Part shown: positions 35,173-47,183 of the stretch, one piece after another
Layout: each line of letters opens with the position of its first letter
Numbering within the stretch: position 1 is the first letter of the stretch
Assembly (NCBI GenBank): GCA_932521035.1
Contig: OW051492.1
Location: forward strand, 8,246,001-8,310,000
Direction of reading: 5' to 3'
DNA: 64,000 nucleotides
Origin: Oscheius dolichura
Taxonomy: Eukaryota; Nematoda; Chromadorea; Rhabditida; Rhabditidae
Notes under the pieces: generated by a model
Told to the model about the DNA's origin: nothing
The model's database searches: none
Seen by the model: only the letters and a program-made list of their open reading frames with translations
Made by a program: the position numbers and the translations under genes

Positions 35173-35741
35173 GAGTATCTACTAATTGTTTCTTGATTGT
35201 AATTTACTAGTAGTAAACATTGTATGAATTGATCAAGTTGTTCCTTATGAGTAGAGGGTAGATGGCAATTTAGAACGGTTCCATTCTGGATAACCACTCT
35301 ATTCGAGTTTCTTCTAGTTTCCCATCATTTTCTGTTTCATGCAGATTCCAAGTGATTTGAAGATTATCAAAGCCGTGCTACAAATGTAATAAGGGCTGCG
35401 ATAGGAGATCTTCAAACTGGATCACTCGTTATATAGAAATAAGCGAGACCGAAACCGTTGCCAATGTAGGCGTCGCTGAATTCTAGCGCTTGCGAATCGG
35501 ATGAAGAGTGATGCTAGTAAAAACAAGTAAACAAAATCCGAAAGTTGATGTAATTCAGAAGACTTTCGATTTTCAATTTACAGCTGGTCGCTAGCAGCGA
35601 ATCGTAATCGCTGTCGATCCTTAGTTTCCAACCTGATGACGATTACCTACAACCCATTATCCAAGCCCGATCATCATCGATCAAAAAATGCAAAAGGAAA
35701 TTTAATAACAACTAATTTATAATTGGTTAACAAAGATAATT
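35173..35741. other. Convergent 3' spacer
   Basis: No gene is recognised between the tubulin stop and the RPS11 stop. The sequence is AT-rich 3' flank. Confidence 0.4.
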
Positions 35742-36273
35742 TCAGAACTTGCTAAATCCTTTCTTTGTCGATCCTGGCTTCACGAGTCTGACAACATTGA
35801 AGGAGACGGTCTTGCTCAAAGGACGGCATTCACCAATGGTGGCGAGATCTCCAATGGCTACATCCCTGAAAGACATGAAATTATCAAAAGAAAAACAAGT
35901 ACAGAAAATACGATAACTAAAAGCGACTGCTTACCGGAATGCTGGAGAACAGTGGGCAGCAACGTTCTTGTGTCTCTTCTCGAATCGGCGATATTTCTTG
36001 ATGTAGTGTAGATAGTCGCGTCGTACAATGATGGTCTTGTTCATCTTCGTCTTGAGCACGGTTCCTTGAAGAATGGAGCCTCGAATGGAGACGTCTCCTT
36101 TCCACGGACATTTCTTGTCCTCATATTGTGAAGAGAGCACCTAAAATATTGAATATAATTTCTACTTCAAAATATAATAAATTCGTGACACACGAATGGA
36201 AATTGTAAAGAAGCTTACCTCTTTGGGGGCTTTGAAGCCAAGTCCGATGTTTCTAGTTCCTTTCTTCATCTGC
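35742..36273 (-). CDS. RPS11: 40S ribosomal protein S11 (uS17), 5' exon not found
   Basis: Three exons (36273-36219, 36140-35935, 35865-35742) encode [72 protein letters not shown] and the end GFSKF. This matches eukaryotic RPS11 from the KNIGLGFKTPKE block to its QFQKF C-terminus. RPS11 is a core small-subunit protein contacting 18S rRNA. The usual first ~30 residues (TERAYQKQPTIFQNKK) are not seen. The exon begins after TTTTTTTCAG, so an upstream exon should exist further along the minus strand, or the protein starts at the internal ATG 36269. Confidence 0.9.
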
Positions 36274-36926
36274 CTGAAAAAAAGGAGTTTAGCACTGAGT
36301 TACACGGACAAGATGAAGAAGAATAACAGAATAAAAACAACACAGAGCACAACACACAAATTACAGAGCAGCCACATCGCCCGTCGCCCACCTCAAATTA
36401 GGAAATGGAGTGAGCAGAGGAAAAGATGCAGCCAAACAGCCGGGAGAAAGAGAGGCATTTGAATTTTATATTGTTCATTGCGCCCGAAGAAGAATGCAAG
36501 CTCTCGAAGAAAGGACGTAGGACGTGTTTTTCAGCAGTACAAAAGCAAAAATGATTGCAAAAATTGGCAATTGCGAGAAGAAGAAAGATGAGATGAAAAG
36601 AAATCAAAGAAACCAATTAGAAAGAAAAAAAAAATTAGACCAAAATAGAAAGAAAAGCTTTTGGTTTGCTGCACTACCAAAATGCACTGCATCTATTTAT
36701 AAACTAATTGGAACAGGAATATTATGCCGTCTCCCCTTTTTTACCATTGTTTTACTACCAATAATTTCAGGAACTCCGTAGACTAGAGAAACATCTATTT
36801 TACTCTCAAAACAACGAATATTTACAACAAATAGACAATTAAATTAAATTAATCAAAAATAAAAAGTAGAGAAGAAAACAAGGTGCGAGATCACTTTTTT
36901 GTAGTGGGGGATGATGTTGATATGTG
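36274..36926. other. RPS11 5' flank, no exon recognised
   Basis: This stretch should contain the RPS11 first exon and promoter, but I found no frame matching its conserved N-terminus. It is purine-rich (many AAGAAA/AGAGAA tracts). Confidence 0.4.
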
Positions 36927-39900
36927 TTACGCGTTTGTTGTTGTCGTTGTCGGTTCACAAAATTTGCAGGTATAGGCACATTGCGCCCTCATGAAGGATC
37001 GCTGCTCTTCACAAACATTACCGTTTGCCCGTAGCCAAAAACCACAAGAATATCTCATATCCCGACAGTTTGGATCTCGGAATGACGGCGGCTTTGTCTG
37101 AGTATAGAATTCGTGCCGGTAAGGGGGGCGGACTGTTGCCGGAGTCGGGTGGGTTGGTGCCGGCCGGGTTTCTTCAATCCACCTCATGGTAGATGGCTGA
37201 AAGGGCGCGTATTTATTTATATTTAATATAAAAATAGGTCCCACCTCTACCGTAGTCGTGGCCAGTTCAGTTGTCGTCGTCTCCTCCACCGTAGTCGAGG
37301 CCGCTGTCGTGGTGGTCGTGCTCCTCGAGGCCAGCTGTCTCAATCGCCCTAAAATCTCCCCCATCCTCTTCTTTTCTCCCCGATATAACGTACATTTCTT
37401 CTTCAAATTGGCCTGTATCCTAGGATCCAATCTCGTCGTGCTCTCCGTCGTCTGAACCGGCGCCGTCCGACTGGCCTCCAATTCCCGCTGGAGGACGGCG
37501 TTGATGACCTCTTTGACCCCTTCAAATGTCTCCACCGCAGTCGGGATCAACTCCTTTTTGTGAAGAATAAACCCATTTGATACTGGAAATTATTACAATT
37601 GGGAGGAGGAGGCCAAGGGCGACATACATTCCATTTCAGGGCGCAACTCCACCAAATAGACGTATTTGATACCCATGGCGGACTTGGCCCAGTCGTCGGA
37701 GCCTCCGGCGGCAGGGGCTGAAAAGAGTGCTCGATTTAAAGAGGACAGGGAATTATAGAACATAAAGTAGAAGAGCAGTGTTCGTCTGGACCGGCACCCT
37801 CATCAGGAGGGGAAAAGGAGGAGGAAGCGCCGGCTACAACCTCTTTCTCCCTTTCTTTTTCGTAAGGATACGGTGCTCTTATGGAGTGAAAATTACCCAT
37901 CTTTCCTTGTATGCCCCATTTAATACAAATTTAATGGAAAAGAGTGGGAGGATGCGCGCCCCCTCTTACCGAGAGTCTCTGCTCCAGTGCCCATCCGGTA
38001 CTCTGTCCCGTACATCGTCTGCAGTCGATTGATGGCCTTCCTAGCTGTTTGTCTCTAAAAATCCACTTTATTCACTCTCAAAAATGTTCTTTTCCCACCA
38101 ATTGGGCCACATCCTCCGGGTAGGATGCCTCCGCGTGACTGTAGGGGTAGATCCACAGCTGGGCATAGGAGTGCAGGGTCACGAAGGCGTCCACCCGGTC
38201 GGTGACCTCCCGGGAGGAGAGGAACTCCCTGACTGCCCTGGCCTCCGGCTCACTGAAGACATTCTCCCCGGGGTAGATGTTTGAGCAGGGCTCTTTCGAC
38301 ACTCCGGACTCTGAAATTCATCTGTTGAGGGGAAATGGCGGGGTTTACCAGCCCAGTGGAATTCAAAATTTCTATTGAGGTCGACTCCCTGGCAGCACTT
38401 CTCGCCACCCCAGACAGTTTGCTGGCAGATGGCCGGGGAGCGATTCTTCCTCCAGAGACGGACAGGCGGCAGGGGGGATGAGCGAGTGTACTCGTAGCCG
38501 TCGGGATTCAGACAGGGGATTATGTAGAAGTCGAGGAGATCGATGTATCGAGTTATCTCGTCGTCCTTCCCGTAACCGGAGATCAACTGAAAACAAGGAG
38601 GACGGTGTTTTGAATCAAGTGTGTGGCATCCGTCGTCTGGTGCATCGTCCACCCTTCCACCTGCCGGGCAGCCTTCGGTAAACGGCTATTGGGGGCAGAT
38701 TGCAACTCAGAAAAGGCCGGGCCACCTATGGTTAACAAGATAGGGATCTTGTTCTTTGCCTCTCCCAGCCACCACAATAGTTAGCCAACTGCTAGAATTC
38801 ACCCCGGGGACGGTCAGGAAAGGCCTGGGCAGTTATCGCTACAGGGACAGATGACAGGGGATCGAGTACAGCAGACGATATCCGGTCTTCTCCTCTTGTT
38901 TCGAGAATTTTCTAATAGGCAAAAGGATCTCACGGGCAGGTGGAGCAGGCCAATGCCAGAAGAAAAACAGAGTCACCATAGGCTCTTTAGTGTACTCATT
39001 CCCTCGTAAGCTTCACCCGACCAGAATGATTTACCTCGTAAAAAAAATAGTATCAGAGGGATATTGTATGGTTGGATTTGTGGGTGGTGGAGGCCAAAAA
39101 ATGGGACTGGCCCGGGAAAAATATAAGAAATCTACCTGATTGATGATGTATAAAGCTGTATGACTGCTGGCCCATTCCCTGGCGTGGATGTTCCCGTCGA
39201 TCCATACGGCCCTCTTCCGTATGCCGTCCTTCCTCGGCCTGCCTATCTGAATCCTCCCCTTCTCTTCTGTCTCTCTCCTCCCGTCCCTACCCTCAATCCC
39301 TCGATGGGCTTCCCCTCGTGCGTCATCCCGATCCGGACCGTCTGGGAGATGTTCGCATAGTAGAAGGCTATCGTCCTCATGAATTTGAGCATCGTCGCGT
39401 AGCTGGCATAGTCTCCGAATGGGTACTTGGCCGCCCTTAGTTTTCCTACCTTCGAGTGGTCCAGATCAGCTAAAAAGAGAAGATTTCAGCCTAAAAACTT
39501 GGGAAAGGACCTACGCTCACTGTCCAGGATGGGGTCATCCCTGAGCCGGAGGCCCTTCAGGTCACTCTTCCTCGATTTTCCCTCATTCCGTTGGATAAGT
39601 TTCTGCACGTCCGGCACCACCACCTCGTAGGAAATGTTGTGGGCTTGAAATCGGCGGCTGAGAGAACTGATGTCCCGGGCAGCCACCATCACATCGGCAC
39701 TGTCGCCCTCGTGGACGGCTTCTCGCCAAAAGTCTAACTGAAATCGGAGCAAAAATGGACACAAGAAGGGGAGGATGGGAAAGACAAAAAGGGAGCAGGC
39801 CCATTATTTCTGTGATTTGGCCCAGGGAACTTCATTGGGCACGGGCCACCTGGGACAATCTCTTGTCAGTGTCTTGGCAGACTGCCGTCTCTGCATCTGC

Positions 39901-40178
39901 ACCCGTATACCCTCGGCAGTGGGATTTCTATTTATTCAAAATATCAACAAAATGGTCGTATCTGGAATGCCAAAGTTTTACGGGGCCATCATGTGCCAAG
40001 CAATCTCAACCGCTCGGAAGAGGAAGATCCCCCAGCTTACCTTATATTTATCATCTTGTAGCGCGAGTTTATTGAGATAGACAAGTGCCCGATGATCTCC
40101 TGGTCGTAATTTCAATAGGGAAAATTTCTGCGCCTCTGTTGTGACTGCTATAAGTAGGAAGAAGAACAGGATGTACAT
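36927..40178 (-). CDS. Secreted zinc carboxypeptidase (M14A) with C-terminal ShK domain
   Basis: About eleven exons. Exon 1 (40178-40041) begins MYILFFFLLIAVTTEA, a signal peptide. Exon 2 (39737-39541) is a pro-domain. The catalytic domain has NIHAREWASSHTALYII (zinc ligands His and Glu), FYIIPCLNPDGYEYT, GVDLNRNFEFHW (substrate-binding Asn-Arg), TLHSYAQLWIYPYSH (third zinc His), MYGTEYRMGTGAETL (Tyr of the active site) and YVYLVELRPEM (catalytic Glu). All key residues are present, so an active enzyme is expected. A Thr-rich, probably O-glycosylated linker (TTTTTAASTTVEETTTTE) leads to a six-Cys ShK domain (CRDMRYSCGFWL...CEEQ...CAYTCKFC). This architecture is common in nematodes (SURO-1 of C. 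elegans acts in cuticle formation). It is likely secreted to cuticle or gut. Confidence 0.9.
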
Positions 40179-43100
40179 GACAGCAGCTGCATCCACCCGT
40201 CTGAAACTCTCTTTTTCATTATTTTCAATCTTTTCCGTGAGTATTAAACCCAGTATAATGAAGGAAGAGAGAAAGGGAAGACTAAAAAGTCCGAGGATGT
40301 CTTTTTGTGGCAGATTCCAAAGCGACTGGTCGAAGGCGGCTAACGGGCATAACTAGCCGCTTACGCTCACTCACACAGACACGGGGGAACGCGTCTTTTT
40401 CTCCCTTTTCAGCCACGGCGGCGATTCCTTATTGGGTTCAGTTGAAAAAAAGACGGAGAACGAGGGGAGGCTTTCTTGAAATTTAAGCATTTTGATAGAG
40501 AAAATGGGGGCCAGCTGCCTGGCTTGTGATAGTCGTCCTCGGCTACCGCAACCCGGACCATGGCTCCAATAAAAAGGACAGTTAACTCTAATTTTGAGGG
40601 GCGCCTAGTTGGGACTAGCATCCATCTCCGAGAATAATAGAATATGACCAATTTTCAAATAAAAATAGGGGCCAGCGGCGGGTGAACGGCGCGGCGGCTT
40701 GTCTAGGGTAGTGGCCCCGGCATAATTGCTCTTTTAGCTGTATTAAAATATATTTCAGATAGTTTTGTTTTATTGGGAATAAAGAGAACAGCTTGATAAA
40801 ATGTATAACTTGGTCAGTTATTAAGTTTGGTCAAAAAGAAGGGATGGGCAGAGAGGGAGACGAGGGCAGACTAAACTGGACCATGGGAGGATAGAGGAGG
40901 ATGGGAGATTTTGAAATTTTTTGATTAGGAGAAGAGGTTTAAAATTATAAAAAGGAAAGAGGAAGGGCTAGGGTAAGAGAAGAAATAACAAATTCTTGAA
41001 GAAAAATGAGAAAATAGTCGCTCACCTTGGAATAATGCTCTCTGCCACTATGCAGCTGCTGTAGATTGAGAAGAATTTCTGAAATTTGGAGAGGTTTCTT
41101 GAAATGGGAGAGAAGGAGGAAAAGGAGAGGAGAAAGTAGAAAAGAATATCTGAGGTCCACTTGGCCCTACAGAGAGTGCCCAATTTGCCAACGGCGATAA
41201 AAGGGGGGCGGGCGAAAGGAGACCTGCCGGCTGTTTTTTAACCCAAGGACAAGAAACCTGAACGAGGTGCCACAAATCTTCGAGGGGGATGACAGGAGAA
41301 AGAAGAGCTGGCCAGGGGACGAGGAGGAGGAGGAGGAGATAATGAGAAGGAGAAGCCGGGTGGCAGACAGGAGGAATGGTAATTACTGGGTGGCCGAGTA
41401 GGAACAGGGCTCAAATAGAAGGAGTGGAACGGGCTGCCATCCCCCTCGACATGGCTATCCATCTAGCCGATGTTTTTTCTCGCCAAGCGAGCGATGTCGT
41501 CGTCTGTTGCTAGCGGATATTGAGATTGATCGGGCATTATCAAATGGATCCGGGGGAACACAATCTCCAGGGGTGCCGATGAATAATCACTTCTTGAGAC
41601 GGAGACGACTGATTTTTGGAAAAAGATAAATTGAGGAAAAGTAGAAAAAGGCTCCTTACCTACGTTGACCTCTTCCTCTAGTCATTAAGCGTTAGGCTAG
41701 TCTTTTGCAGACCCGGTGGGCGTCGCTCTCCTCCTCTGAGAGACAGTGTGAGCCATCCTCCTCATCCGAGAGGATAAGAAAGCGCCACTGCCCCAGGACG
41801 AATAATCCTAATACAATAGCGCGTTATTTTTGAGTAATTTAGAAAAGCAGATAGGTGGAGAATCTAGTTGTCCATATTTTTGGCCATCCTTCGATCCAAA
41901 AACCCGATCAAATTCCGCATTTACCCAAGGGACAAGATGGCCAATACCGCGTTCTAGAGCATTGCACTCCGTCTAGAGTAATTGCTGGGTAGAGCAGTTA
42001 TTTTGAAGAAATTAGAATTCTTTTCCTCATTGTCTCTGCTAGGAGCAGTCCACAGTACGGGTACCTCGTAAGGAGGAGGATGGCCAACGACTGGAATAGG
42101 GTCTCCCTCGGACCAGGAGTCGGAAACCCTCGAGTAATGAGGATATAGTCAGTTTTCAACGAAATTCCCTGGATTTTCTCGAAACGTTTGCTCGTAGGAC
42201 GTTAAATTTGGCTCAATGGATGGGGTTTAAACTTTAAGAAAAAGAAGAAGAATAAGTGGAAGAATGTGAGCGGCCAGGTTATCTCCATCAGCAGCAGCAG
42301 CGGAAGGACGGGACAGCTCTCGCTGGCGCCCTCGCTCCCGGCCGAGGTGAGCGAACCTGACCCTTGTCCAGTTCTTGAATCCACAATGTGAAATATGACC
42401 GACAGCTCCGTTAAATGGCATAGATAATAAGCATATCAATATAATAAATAAATATAATAAAGAGAAGAAAAGAGGAATTAATTGACTGGGAGGAGGGGAA
42501 CCGGTCCGGGAGCTACAAGGAATGTGCTGACGTCGGCAGGGAGGCCTGGAGGAAGCGGGGGGCGGCGGCAATCTTCCGGATTTATATCTGATCGACTGGA
42601 CTGTCACTTATGGCAGATGCCGACGGATGCAGAGGGGGGAGGATACTGGTTAAGAGAGGGGGCATTTAATGGGGAAGAGAGAGAAAAGGGGACGAGGGAG
42701 AGCCGGAGGAGGAGAGAGTGCGAACGGGGGAAAAGCACGATCAAACAGCTAATGTGAAGATTTACGAAGGGGGCACCATTTTCTCAGGCATATCAGGGAG
42801 GGATAGACCTGCTGGGAAAAGGGGGGGGGAGAGGGGAATTTGAATACAGTAACCAGAAAATTAGAAGGGAATGCGCCATGAGGTGCTCCTCTCGTCCTGG
42901 ATACGGTAAGAGCAAAACGGGAAGAAAAATAGGGGGCATTTCCGATAAAAATTCATTGCATTGAGGGATAAGAGCCATATTTTTGAAGCCAACTCATCAG
43001 AACAAGAAGGAATGGCTTCCTAGGCCTCTTATAGACATCCTGGACTGTATTCATAACTTATGAATCATAAGTTTTCCCGAATACGAGTGCTTCAAAGAGA

Positions 43101-45589
43101 TAAATTGACCAATTTTCTCTCGGAGGGGCTCATAAATATGTGCTCTGCGGTACTACTTCTATTTTTTATAGTAAAAATGGTTTTACGGAGCTTTATGGCT
43201 TTCTTTTCGCCTTTAAAAGAGCCCCAGGGAGTGATTTTGCCAACTTACAACAAAAGGGGGGACGAATTAGTAAGCCGAGGGCCGGTACTGATTTTTCTTG
43301 ATTGATACCTTTCGAACAATAAATACGGCCCATTTTTCAAAATCAGAAGAAGGGCAAGGATTATTAAGAGTTCCTCTTGGTAGAACTGCTTCTGGGTCTC
43401 TCCAGTACGGCGAGGAGGAACAGACCCCCCAAAGCGGGAGGAGGAGAACGAGATAGGTTTCCCCAACGACTGTTTGTTTCCAAAAAGCGGTCTTCCTCTA
43501 TATTTAGACCGTAGAAAGTGTATATTATTAGCTGTAGCATTTGTGATAAATAGCGTCGATTAGCCTGATCATAAGAAACATCCTCGACTGGTCGGGAACG
43601 AGCGTTTAGCCGTCTGGTGGCGAGGGGACGATGACGACAGGGGGGCGACACGCGAATCACCAGATCGACAACAATCCTCTCACGATTATCTCTACCGAGA
43701 TATAACAGACTCCAGACAAAAGGGCTGTATAAAAATCTCGAGAGAAAAAAATAGCCTGTTCCCTTGCCACGGCGGGATGTGATTTATACAGGCGCGCCAA
43801 GAAAAAGCCAGAGGAGAGAAGATAAATGACGGCTGAGCAGGTTCCCCTCCCATATCAGTTTTTTCTTCCTTATGAGCGCACTTTGCAACAGATTTTTTAG
43901 GGGAATAAGAGGGGGAAAAGATGATTTAACTAAAAAATTAGAGAAGAAGCCAGTCTTCCGGAAGCAGATGGCTCCCAGCGGCCGTTGAGACACAGCAGAC
44001 CAAAAAGAACCACAGTTTGGACTATAAAGGAGTTTATTACGGCTTCCTAGCCGTATATACACAAACTTTAAAACCTTTTTTAGTTGGCAAGAACGATAAA
44101 ATTGCATTATAAATGAGGATAAACGAGAAAAGGGGGCTCGATGACAGTTTGACTGCGGTTTCGGCCTATTGTGTCTATAAAATGTGTATTGTAGAGCCTT
44201 TAGGAGGTTTATCATATTCTTCTGGCTTGTGTATACGCAATTTGGAGCGTTTTTCGAGTGGGTGAACAAGGAAAATGCCGTTTTAAAGGACTAAACGGGG
44301 AAGAAGAGGTTCTCAACCACTGTCAAGGCGTCCCTGGAGTACTGGTTCCCTGAAAGAAGTCTCGGTTGGAGCAGGACAGCAATTTCTTCCGTTTTATTTC
44401 TTTGTATTGCACTTTGAACCCTATTTCCCAGTAGAAGGGCTAGAAAATTTCGGGTTAAAGTACTAGCAGAGGGAAAGGCCCTAGGGACAGTTTTTGCCAT
44501 TCTGTATCCAAATCAAAAGGAGAAATTTGTCCCTAATGAGGGAAAATACGCGTTCCCCCTCTTTCCCTCTCACTGGAAGTGACCCACAGTCTTCGGAGCT
44601 AATTTACCTCGTCCCGATCGGACCCGTTTCTCCTCTCCTCCTTCTCCCGATCAAAAACAACAAAAAGTGCCTATAATCCCCCTGCAAAAACCTCAAACAA
44701 CTGAAAGACAAGTTTTCGAGTTGCGTCAGAGAGAGATTTCCGTCGTATCAGATTTTGGAAATGGCAACGAGGACGATAGGATCGGGCGAGAGAAGTGGAA
44801 TAACTTCGGGGAGGGGGCAAGGGGGCTAATCGCTAATTTTAGAAGAATAACAGAAAAAAGAATGGAGAGATAGGAGAAATTGAAAAGAAAACAGCTCAAA
44901 TGAAGGCGAAAGTCGATTTACGGCGCGAGAACCCAACCCCAGTGGGCGATTATCACCGGGACTGGGAAGAACGCAACCCGATCACAGCCACAGCTGGCTT
45001 CTCGAAACCATTCCGGTTTTTCATATGCTAATTGACACTTTTGGCGGTCTCTTTAAAGGCGATAAGTCCTCATTTAATTGCCATTTCCTTGGTAGAAACC
45101 CCCGGCTTGGCTCGCCAGCTGCCGAGATCTTACGGGTGCGGCGCGCCTTCTCCCACCTGGACCTTGGAATCGCTAATATCCTGTATCTTATTCTATTTTT
45201 AATGGAAATATGTCAGCTGTCCCATATTTTTTCCCTTTCTCCGTGTTTATTTTTATACGGCTATCACTTTCACCGGCCGGAGAACTGAAACTTTCTCTCT
45301 CTATTGGGAGAAACACCCCACCACTGATCCGGGGTCACGGCTACCTTTTTGATTCTTCTACGCCCTTTATTCGACAAATGGGCAAACATGGTAGCTGCCA
45401 AGGCTCTCCAAAACCGCTAATTTCCACTTTCTACTATCTGCCGTCCAATATCCGCAGCCGATGACATCTTGCTTCCCGAAAACCCAAAAAAATGATGAAT
45501 AAATAAAGAAAATGGATTTTATTGACTTCTCATGAGGTAAAAACTGGGGCATAAAAATAATTTCGGAGTATGTTTTGAACAGGAATAAG
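40179..45589. other. 5.4-kb region without a convincing gene
   Basis: GC- and purine-rich with many short open frames on both strands (for example 43364-43660, 43784-44269). None shows a domain or a chain of exons with consistent phase. At 45117-45139 there is one copy of a short dispersed motif (GCCGAGATCTTACGGGTG). Promoter for the carboxypeptidase should be at the left end. Confidence 0.4.
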
Positions 45590-46318
45590 TCATTTCCTCA
45601 CGACAAGTGTAATCGTAGCAGCGCCGTCAATATATCTCTCCGCCAGGGTCCAGCTGTCCAGCAGAATAGTCCCTCCATAAATGAGGACCTGCTCACTCGT
45701 GGGGATGCCCCATTTGATCTGAATATAGACCTTCAACGAGGATGTAGTATCGAAAGGAGAGAGGTTCTCAATCTGAATAGTTGTCCCCGTCAAGGTCTTG
45801 ATGTGGCCAGTAAACCGAGCAATCTGTCTCACGGTCATCTTCTGGTATCGCAGTTCGGATTTCTGAATATTTCTACTTTTAACAAGGGGTATAATTACGG
45901 TTTGGATAGTTTCTAGAATTATTAGAAGCTTGTCTCCTGTGCTAAACGTCCCGATACAGGCAGCCGGCGACGGGCACGTGTCGCCGCAACCATAACAAGC
46001 CAGCGCCTTTGTGAGGTTCTGATAAACTTGGTTTAATTGTCTGTAGCCGAGGTAGCTATTTTCCGGAAGAAATGTGGCCTTGCTCTGTTTATCTGTTTGG
46101 ATATCCACCGTCATATTCGTTGTCGTCAGCTGAAAGCATCATTTTGGGATGGAATGAAGCGCCCTGCTCACATTGGCCATAATTTGTTGATTTTTGCGTT
46201 GATTATATTGATTCATAAACTTCTTATTCAACGCCAAGAAGGCTGTTTGGCTAATTGTTGATTGTAAATAGACAGGAATGGCCAGGAAGGCGGCACAGAG
46301 GCAGCAGGGGAGCAGCAT
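45590..46318 (-). CDS. Putative secreted protein with C-terminal ubiquitin-like domain
   Basis: Two exons (46318-46172 and 46129-45590, 42-nt intron) encode 228 aa. The start MLLPCCLCAAFLAIPVYLQS looks like a signal peptide. Residues ~20-150 are novel; they hold a four-Cys cluster CYGCGDTCPSPAAC. Residues ~158-228 align with ubiquitin almost end to end: IKTLTGTTIQIEN matches VKTLTGKTITLEV, then SSLKVYIQIKWGIP, SEQVLIYGGTIL, and a final ATITLVVRK for STLHLVLR. The hydrophobic patch L8/I44/V70 is kept. K11, K48 and K63 are replaced (Thr, Thr, Gly). The LRGG tail is missing, so it cannot be conjugated in the normal way. A role as a secreted or lumenal ubiquitin mimic is inference. The Ub-fold match is visible by eye; orthologues are unknown to me. 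Confidence 0.75.
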
Positions 46319-47183
46319 TGAGAATAAAGCCAAATACCCCAGTTCCCTCCTTTATAACAAGGGTATTTTACACATATCGTTTGAGAGAGGATTGAACGAT
46401 TATTGGGGCATTATAATGGGGATTATTTGGCTCTATTTTTAGCCATCCAGCTCTTCAAGGGATAAATTCAGAGAGAGCAGACAGGCTTCTGCGGCATGTG
46501 CCCGTCCGCGGGCTTCCAACCCCCGAAAAGCCATTTCACCATGGATACAGTAACCTTTCGCGTCAAAAATAACAGCTGCAGTTGATTTTTCAGGTCAAAA
46601 TACCCCCAACAACTCAATTTTCAGGACAAAAAACGGGAAGAATTACCCGGGACGACGGCGAGATGAGGCGCATTGCTCTTAGGGGGTACTGTAATGGGCG
46701 TCTTTTGGCTTTTCCACCGAGTTAGACCTAAACTTTTGGAAATATCGAAGCGTTTCTAGAGTAGTTTTTCTTTCGAGAGCCTTTTTAACCCAGGAATCGC
46801 CTTCAGTTTCAGTGGCCGCAGACCAAGCAGGCAGCGGCTCCCTAGCGTCTCGGGCCGAGACAGGGGAGGATAACAACGGAGACACTGCCCATCTTCTTGA
46901 TGGAGGAACCATAATTGTAATCTTTTTTGAAGTTGCCGGGCTCTCTACCGTAATTAGCAGCGTGTCCTGTCAACTGTTCCTGTCAAAAACGGTCGCTTGA
47001 CCCGTCGTCCCGTCAAGACGGGGTTTCAACCGACCAGACCGCCACTGCCACAGTCTGCCAAATGGATTTCGTCATGCCACCCCCTATGGTTCAATCCAAC
47101 AAAAGCATTTTCCAAGTTCGTTTTTTCACCAGAATTTGCCTAATTCACGTGTTTAGGCCCGCGCGCTGCGTCTAGCCGACGAC
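46319..47183. promoter_or_regulatory. Divergent intergenic region
   Basis: About 865 bp between the starts of the ubiquitin-like gene (minus) and the repeat-protein gene (plus), which should hold both promoters. A minus-strand frame at 46679-46912 has no recognisable feature. Confidence 0.4.
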
